Notes under the pieces: generated by a model | Database searches by the model: none | Told to the model about the DNA's origin: nothing | The model's input: only the letters and a program-made list of their open reading frames with translations | Position numbers and translations under genes: made by a program | Part shown: positions 22,736 to 27,810 of the stretch, piece after piece | Position numbering within the stretch: the first letter of the stretch is position 1 | Layout: every line of letters starts with the position of its first letter | Source: CBFCZU01 sp965602635 | Lineage (GTDB): Bacteria; Planctomycetota; Phycisphaerae; SM23-33 | DNA length: 27,810 bases | Assembly: GCA_965602635.1 (NCBI GenBank) | Contig: CBFCZU010000022.1 | Span: 1 to 27,810 of the forward strand | Reading direction: 5' to 3'

Positions 22736-25273
22736 GTGGGAGACGACTATTCCGTCGAGACTTGCCGGCAGTTGGCCGAGCAGTTCCGGAAAGAGCGGAT
22801 TCTGCGTCCCATGCGGGTCGGGCGCCACGACCCCGGCCGGAGGCTCACCTGCGACGTCACCGGCGTGGCCCAGGCCCGGGCGGCGACGGTCAGCCTGGAG
22901 GTCGAGCAGTTCGTCGGCGGGGGGTTCGCCGGGCAGGTGTACCGCGTGAAGGTGCTGGACGTGCGCGGCGGGCCCGTCGAGGGGCTGACCGCGGGCGGGC
23001 GGTATGCGGTGAAGATCCTGATCCCGCCCTCGGGCTTCTCGCGGAAGTTCCGGGACGTCATCTACAAGCTTGGCTTTCAGGGTCCGTTCTCGCTCCAGAG
23101 CAACCCGGCCGCCGCCAGGGCGGGTGCGCTATGGCAGAAGCTCATCCGGCGGGGGGCGAAGGTCCGCTTCGGCGACGAGCGGGCCGTGGTGGACGTCCTG
23201 GCGACCTTCGTTGACACGTGCCTGGGCTCCTGCGGGGAGATCAGCGAGTGGGTCGAGGGGCGGAACTGGCAGTTCGAGGTGGACGATCACCTCAACGCCC
23301 GGCGCCGCTGGCGCCGCGGGCGGGAGGTGCCGGACCGGCAGCTCGCCTCGCCGGAGTACCGCGCCAAGTGGACGTTCATGGCCGGGATGGTCTCGCTGCT
23401 GCACGAGATGGGCGCGCACGAGCTGGCCCGCCAGTACGAATGGTCCACCTGCAAGAGCCAGCCCAACGTCCTGAAGCGCACCGACAGCGAGGGCGACCCC
23501 GCCGCCGGGCTGACGGCGGTGGACTTCCGGGCCGGGCTGGCCCTGCTGCCCTTCCTGCCCATGAGCCCGGGCGACTTCAGGCTCATCGCCAAGGGGATCG
23601 CCCGCGGCTCGCTGGTGCAGTTCGACCGCGGCGACCTGGGCAAGCTGCGCCAGTTCATCGACGCCCACGGCGAAGACTTCGCCGACCTGCGCGGCGCCCT
23701 GGAGGAGCTGGCCGAGGCCGAGGAAGCTTACCGAGGCAGCCTGCCGGACATCACGCATCATCACGTCCGCCTGTTCTACAGCGGCCGGCTGTGGCGGGGC
23801 ATCATCGACGCCGAGGTGGCCGGCTGGCGGGTCCGCAACATCACCGACGAAGCGGCCGACGCCGCCCTGCGCCGCAGCAGGCTCAAGGCGGTCATGCTCA
23901 TGCTGCTGGGGCTGGTGCCCATCCTCGGGCGGCGGACCAGGAAGCTCTGGGGCCGGGCCGACCTCCGCCGCCACCAGGCAGCGCTGCTCGGCGGCGACTA
24001 CCTCCGCCGGACCTTCCGCGCCCACTTCGCCGAGAAGCTCATCGCCTGGCACCGCGCGGGGCGGCTGCCCGCCGATGAGGCGGGGGCCATGCTCTCCCGC
24101 CCGCAGCGACAGCTCCCCTGGCGGCTGGCCGTCCATTGGATCGTCTCGCTGCTGCCGGCCACGCTGCACCGCATGCTCACCGACCGCCGGTACGCCGCCG
24201 AGAAGCTCAGCTACGTCTTCGTCCGCCCGATCCGGCTGTTCTTCGACCCCGCCGCCCGAGAGCAGTGGCTCCGCGACATGGTGGCCGAGGGGCGACGAAA
24301 GCACATGCTCTCGGAGGATGACGCCGAGGCGATCCTCTCGCGGATCAAGGAGCCCTTCATCCAGAAGTACCTCAAGGCCCTGGCCGTTCACGTCTGCACC
24401 TTGCCGGTGACGCAGATCGTGTCGGTCATGCTCGCCACCATATGGGTATTGACCCACCCGGACCGCCCGACGGCCTGGGCGGAGGGGCTGAGCATCATCG
24501 CCATCTTCCAGGTCGTGCCCATCTCTCCCGGCTCGCTCGTCCGCGGGCTCTACGTCCTGTACCTGGTCATCCGGGAGCGGAACTTCAAGGACTACAACAT
24601 CGCGGTCTTCCTGGGCTTCTTCAAATACGTCGGGTACATGGCCTTCCCGATCCAGATGGCGTACCGCTACCCGGCCTTGGCGCGGTTCATGGCCGGGCAC
24701 TGGGCGACCGAGGCGGTGCACGTCGTACCCGTCTTCGGCGAGCACGGGGCGCTGCTGGAGCACGGCGTGTTCGATCTGTTCTACAACCGCCCGCTGACCA
24801 TCCGGCGGCGGATGCGGACCCGGGCGAGGCTCCGCGGCGCCCTGAAGCCCAGGAGTTGGCACCTGGCCCCGATAGCCGCCGGCGCGGTCGCCGCGCTGGC
24901 CCTGGCGGACGTGCTCTGCATCCGGACGTGGGGGGCCGCGCCCACCCTGTGGAACATCTGGCCGCTGACCGTGTTCCTGCCGCTGCTGATCGGCCTGGCG
25001 GTGACGCTCGGCGCCGGCGGGGCGACCCTGGGCAGGCGAGCCGTACTGGCGGCCGCATGCGGCGCGATCGTGGCGCTGGCCTCGGTGGCGATCAGCGTGA
25101 CCCTGGGGCATTTCGCCATCGCCGCGCCCTCGCCCGGGGCGCTTGCCTTCCTGGGCGGACTCGCCTGGGCGGTGCTCTGGCGGGCGTTCCTGTTCACCCT
25201 CCTGGCCGTGATGGGGGCGCTGCTTACCGAGGTAGCCCTGCCCGAGGCGAGGCGATCAGCGGAGCAGCCATAG
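22736..25273 (+). CDS. Kinase-like / multi-spanning membrane fusion protein
   Basis: The product has 845 residues from the GTG chosen by its ribosome binding site. The N-terminal half resembles a protein-kinase fold. It has a glycine-rich loop FVGGGFAGQVY (59-69), a beta-3 lysine in RYAVKIL (K93), a catalytic-loop-like CKSQPNVL (239-246) and a DFG-like VDFRAG (D263). The position five residues before N244, normally the catalytic Asp, is C239, so this may be a pseudokinase or an atypical kinase. Residues about 320-540 are helical and charged. From about 546 on come roughly eight hydrophobic segments. The stretch FQVVPISPGSLVRGLYVLYLVI faintly recalls YbhN/MprF-type flippase domains, which is a weak resemblance. 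It ends in an 18-base convergent overlap with pgpA. I recall similar uncharacterised planctomycete proteins but know no function. Confidence 0.8.
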   Translation: MGDDYSVETCRQLAEQFRKERILRPMRVGRHDPGRRLTCDVTGVAQARAATVSLEVEQFVGGGFAGQVYRVKVLDVRGGPVEGLTAGGRYAVKILIPPSGFSRKFRDVIYKLGFQGPFSLQSNPAAARAGALWQKLIRRGAKVRFGDERAVVDVLATFVDTCLGSCGEISEWVEGRNWQFEVDDHLNARRRWRRGREVPDRQLASPEYRAKWTFMAGMVSLLHEMGAHELARQYEWSTCKSQPNVLKRTDSEGDPAAGLTAVDFRAGLALLPFLPMSPGDFRLIAKGIARGSLVQFDRGDLGKLRQFIDAHGEDFADLRGALEELAEAEEAYRGSLPDITHHHVRLFYSGRLWRGIIDAEVAGWRVRNITDEAADAALRRSRLKAVMLMLLGLVPILGRRTRKLWGRADLRRHQAALLGGDYLRRTFRAHFAEKLIAWHRAGRLPADEAGAMLSRPQRQLPWRLAVHWIVSLLPATLHRMLTDRRYAAEKLSYVFVRPIRLFFDPAAREQWLRDMVAEGRRKHMLSEDDAEAILSRIKEPFIQKYLKALAVHVCTLPVTQIVSVMLATIWVLTHPDRPTAWAEGLSIIAIFQVVPISPGSLVRGLYVLYLVIRERNFKDYNIAVFLGFFKYVGYMAFPIQMAYRYPALARFMAGHWATEAVHVVPVFGEHGALLEHGVFDLFYNRPLTIRRRMRTRARLRGALKPRSWHLAPIAAGAVAALALADVLCIRTWGAAPTLWNIWPLTVFLPLLIGLAVTLGAGGATLGRRAVLAAACGAIVALASVAISVTLGHFAIAAPSPGALAFLGGLAWAVLWRAFLFTLLAVMGALLTEVALPEARRSAEQP

Positions 25274-25759
25274 CCGCAGCAGCAGTTGGCAGGCGACGTT
25301 GGCGTAGGCGGCGGCAATCAGGTCGTCGAGCACAATCCCCCAGCCGGCCGGGAGGTGCTGTGCCCGCTGCGCCGGCGACGGCTTGACGATGTCGAACAGG
25401 CGGAAGGCGACGAACCCCGCGGCCGCGACGATCAGCAGATCGCTCCAGCCCGCGCCCAGCGGCAGGAAGGCGTAGGTCAGCGCCTGCCCGGCCCATTCGT
25501 CGAGGCTGCACTGGGACGGGTCTTTCCGCCCGAAGGTCTCCTCGGCGAACCGCCCCAGCGCCACGCACCCGCCCGTGGCCACGACCGCCAGGGCGATCAT
25601 GACGCCGGAGGTGCAGGCGGCGTGCCTGCCGGACCCCCAGGCGACCAGCACGAACACGGCCGCCGCCGCGGCCGAGCCCCACGTCCCCGGGGCCACCGGC
25701 AGGTAGCCGGTGCCCAGCCCCGTAATCAGGATTTTCCTGGCGGCCGAGAGTCGCGGCAT
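25256..25759 (-). CDS. pgpA: Phosphatidylglycerophosphatase A
   Basis: The product has 167 residues, normal for the family. PgpA removes the phosphate from phosphatidylglycerophosphate to give phosphatidylglycerol in the inner membrane. Visible family blocks are ITGLGTGYLPVAPGTWGS near residues 10-28, SLDEWAGQ, FRLFDIVKPSPA and LPAGWGIVLDDLIAAAYANV. The acidic residues of these blocks are expected to hold the catalytic metal. Hydrophobic segments lie near 28-45, 50-70, 95-115 and 145-165. I chose the ATG at 25759; the longer reading would begin at a TTG at 25798 inside pgsA and add 13 polar residues. It follows pgsA by 16 bases, so the two successive pathway enzymes share an operon. Its last 18 bases overlap the convergent kinase-like gene. 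Confidence 0.93.
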   Translation of the reverse strand: MPRLSAARKILITGLGTGYLPVAPGTWGSAAAAAVFVLVAWGSGRHAACTSGVMIALAVVATGGCVALGRFAEETFGRKDPSQCSLDEWAGQALTYAFLPLGAGWSDLLIVAAAGFVAFRLFDIVKPSPAQRAQHLPAGWGIVLDDLIAAAYANVACQLLLRLWLLR

Positions 25760-25775
25760 CGGTCCGTCGCTCCGG

Positions 25776-26438
25776 TCAGTCCGGCCCGGTCTCGCCAACG
25801 AGCAGTCCCCGGGCGCGATTTACGTACGCTAGGCCACTGAACACGGTGATGATGACGCTCAGCCAGACCGTCGTCAGCTTGACGATAACCCCCCAGGGCG
25901 CCTCCAGCGTCAGGGCCAGTTGGATCAGCACGGTGCAGATGGCCACGGACTGCGCGAGCAGCTTGAGCTTTCCCCAGAAGGTGGCCTGGAACTCCTTGCC
26001 GCACGACTCGCTGTATCCGCGCACGCCAGAGACGATGAATTCCCTGGCCACGACCACGACGACCATCCAGCCCTGGATGCCGGTGGTCATGCCGCCGGTG
26101 AGCCATCCGGGCAGCGTGCGCTCGAACGCGCCCGGTCCGGGATAGACGCTGCCGAAGGCGAAGTTCCTGCTGGCCAGCAGGGCGAACGCCCCGCAGACAA
26201 GCACCTTGTCCACGAACGGGTCGATTATCCGCCCGAAGGAACTCTCCAGGCCCAGCTTCCGCGCCAGATACCCGTCCAGCACGTCGCTTATGCCCGCCAG
26301 AACGTACACCGCCACGCAGATGACCAGCAGGTAGGCACCCCTGGCGGGGGGAAGCTCGTACAGCGCCAGCAGGATGAAGAACGCCCCCGCCAGCGCCAGC
26401 CGGCCCACGGTGAGCTGATTGGGGATCTTCCAGTTCAC
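25776..26438 (-). CDS. pgsA: CDP-diacylglycerol--glycerol-3-phosphate phosphatidyltransferase
   Basis: The product has 220 residues. It joins CDP-diacylglycerol and glycerol-3-phosphate to form phosphatidylglycerophosphate, the substrate of the next gene's product. The CDP-alcohol phosphotransferase motif is complete, with D52, D55-G56, A59-R60, G69, D73 and D77. Membrane helices are seen near 12-28, 35-50, 78-90, 120-140, 155-178 and 185-205. PGS1/PgsA is the best choice among CDP-alcohol transferases because of the N-terminal NQLTVGRL block, the length and the adjacent pgpA, but another alcohol acceptor cannot be excluded. A loop of about 25 residues (SVYPGPGAFERTLPGWLTGG) near 95-115 is longer than in typical PgsA. 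The start is GTG, 15 bases after the rimO stop, without a strong ribosome binding site. Confidence 0.9.
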   Translation of the reverse strand: MNWKIPNQLTVGRLALAGAFFILLALYELPPARGAYLLVICVAVYVLAGISDVLDGYLARKLGLESSFGRIIDPFVDKVLVCGAFALLASRNFAFGSVYPGPGAFERTLPGWLTGGMTTGIQGWMVVVVVAREFIVSGVRGYSESCGKEFQATFWGKLKLLAQSVAICTVLIQLALTLEAPWGVIVKLTTVWLSVIITVFSGLAYVNRARGLLVGETGPD

Positions 26439-26453
26439 AGTCGTATTGTCAAC

Positions 26454-27791
26454 CTACGGTTCGCGATTGTCGATCCTTTCCACGACCAAATCGTATTCAT
26501 CGTGGGCCACGATCCTCCCCGGCACGATCTGCCCGGCCTCAACGGGCTTGGTCAGGTAGCACACGCCGTCCACGTCGGGTGCCTGTCCGGCGTGGCGCCC
26601 GACGCACCGGCCGCTCGTGTCGGCGCCGTCCACCAGCACCTCGACGGTCGATCCGACGCGGGCGGCGTTGGCGGCCAGGGCGATCTCCTGCTGGGCGCGC
26701 ATCAGCCGGTCGCGCCGGCGCAGCTTGGTCTTGCGCGCCACCTGGGCGGGCATCTTCGCCGCCGGCGTGCCCTCCTCCCGCCAGTATGGGAAGACGCCCA
26801 CCGCCTCGAATGCCTGGGCCTTCACGAATGCCAGCAGCTCGGCAAACTCGCCCGTCCTCTCGCCCGGGAAGCCCACCATGAAGGTCGTCCGCAGGGCGAT
26901 GCCGGGCACGCTCTGACGCAAGGCCGAGAGGGTCCGCTCCACGTCCCGCCGCCCGTAGCGCCGCCGCATCAGCGCCAGCAGCCTGTCGTTGACGTGCTGG
27001 AGCGGCATGTCCAGGTACTTCACCACCTGCCGGCAGCCGGCCAGGGCCTCTATCACCTCCGCCGTCATGTTGGCCGGGTGGGCGTACATCAGGCGGATCC
27101 AGCGCAGGCCCGCGAGGGCGTCCAGCCGCCGGAGCAGCTCGGCCAGCCCGCCGCCCGCCGGCAGGTCCTTGCCGTATGCGGTGGTGTCCTGGGCGATGAG
27201 GTTCAGCTCTACCGTCCCGTCTGCGACGAGCTCAGCCGCCTCGTCCAGGACCAGCTCCATCGGCTTCGACCGTAGCGGCCCGCGGATGGCGGGAATCGTG
27301 CAGAAGCTGCATCCCTGGCTGCATCCCTCGCCCAGGCGGAGGTAGGCCGTGTGACGCGGCGTCAGGCGGAAGCGCCCGCGATCGTCGTCGCACGCCCGCC
27401 CGGGCGGGCCGATGCTGACGAGAAGCCCCTCGCCGGTCACGGCCGAGACGACGGCGTCGCGGTCGAACACGCCCACGATCGCGTCGATCCCCGGCTCGGC
27501 GGCCAGCAGCGCCTCGCCCTGCATCTGCGGCAGGCAGCCGGCCACCACCACCCGCCGCACAGGCCCGCGGGCCTTTCGCCCGACCGCCTCGCGAATGGCC
27601 GCCATCGACTCGTCCCGGGCCGGGGCTATGAACGAGCAGGTGTTGATCAGGATGACGTCCGCCTCGTCCGCCGGCGCGCCGACCAAACAGCCAGCCTCGG
27701 CCAGCAGGGCGAGCATCCGCTCGCTGTCCACCAACGCCTTGGGGCAGCCGAGTGAAACGGCCGAAACACGCAATGACTCCTTGCCCGCCAT
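26454..27791 (-). CDS. rimO: Ribosomal protein S12 methylthiotransferase RimO
   Basis: The product has 445 residues, the usual length. RimO is a cytoplasmic radical-SAM enzyme that adds a methylthio group to a conserved aspartate of ribosomal protein S12. The N-terminal UPF0004 domain opens with VSLGCPKALVDSE and offers cysteines C16, C52 and C86 for the auxiliary 4Fe-4S cluster. The radical-SAM cluster motif C-X3-C-X2-C is C157, C161, C164 (GEGCSQGCSFCTIPAIRG). RLMYAHP and YLDMPLQH follow, and the last 65 residues form a TRAM-like domain. The SLGCPKALVDSE signature separates it from the tRNA enzyme MiaB. It is first in the minus-strand run rimO-pgsA-pgpA. Only 19 bases lie upstream in the window, so its promoter cannot be judged. 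Confidence 0.95.
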   Translation of the reverse strand: MAGKESLRVSAVSLGCPKALVDSERMLALLAEAGCLVGAPADEADVILINTCSFIAPARDESMAAIREAVGRKARGPVRRVVVAGCLPQMQGEALLAAEPGIDAIVGVFDRDAVVSAVTGEGLLVSIGPPGRACDDDRGRFRLTPRHTAYLRLGEGCSQGCSFCTIPAIRGPLRSKPMELVLDEAAELVADGTVELNLIAQDTTAYGKDLPAGGGLAELLRRLDALAGLRWIRLMYAHPANMTAEVIEALAGCRQVVKYLDMPLQHVNDRLLALMRRRYGRRDVERTLSALRQSVPGIALRTTFMVGFPGERTGEFAELLAFVKAQAFEAVGVFPYWREEGTPAAKMPAQVARKTKLRRRDRLMRAQQEIALAANAARVGSTVEVLVDGADTSGRCVGRHAGQAPDVDGVCYLTKPVEAGQIVPGRIVAHDEYDLVVERIDNREP

Positions 27792-27810
27792 CGGAATGAT
27801 GATAGAGACC

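Overview
The window is a GC-rich, densely coded chromosomal segment with no rRNA, tRNA, CRISPR array, phage gene or transposase that I can see. Gene content points to Planctomycetota, most likely a Phycisphaerae-like lineage. The main clue is a DUF58 / BatA-vWA / vWA-amidotransferase-like / very long coiled-coil / terpene-cyclase-like cluster of the planctomycete type. The taxon is an inference from gene content, not a measured placement.

Layout. (1) 1-12572, plus strand: a five-gene, translationally coupled cluster, cut at the left edge. It runs from a DUF58 protein, through a BatA/vWA membrane protein, a second vWA membrane protein with an amidotransferase-like region and a 1669-residue membrane-anchored coiled-coil protein, to an exported (a6/a6) terpene-cyclase-like protein. 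A MoxR ATPase is expected just outside the left edge. (2) 12568-12767: a gene-free palindromic element between two convergent genes, made of adjacent hairpins plus a cloverleaf-like fold. (3) 12760-13572, minus: an orphan soluble histidine kinase. (4) 13698-14407, plus: a small conserved protein and acpS. (5) 14427-22573, minus: an AddB-like nuclease, an AddA-like helicase-nuclease and, downstream, a membrane PIN-TRAM protein. (6) 22736-25273, plus: an 845-residue protein joining a kinase-like N-terminal half, with its catalytic Asp apparently replaced, to a multi-spanning membrane half. (7) 25256-27791, minus: rimO, pgsA and pgpA, so two steps of phosphatidylglycerol synthesis sit beside a ribosomal protein S12 modification enzyme.

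How the genes fit together. Cluster 1 probably builds an envelope-associated vWA complex assembled by a MoxR-type AAA+ ATPase. AddA and AddB should form one helicase-nuclease for double-strand-break processing. acpS activates acyl carrier protein, and pgsA/pgpA make phosphatidylglycerol. The unassigned kinase-like membrane protein ends in an 18-base convergent overlap with pgpA. No gene-free stretch exceeds 300 bases. The largest gaps are 12573-12759 (the palindromic element), 22574-22735 (a divergent promoter region), 13573-13697 (divergent, no confident site seen) and 15546-15651.

The best candidates for something new are the palindromic element and the kinase-like membrane protein.
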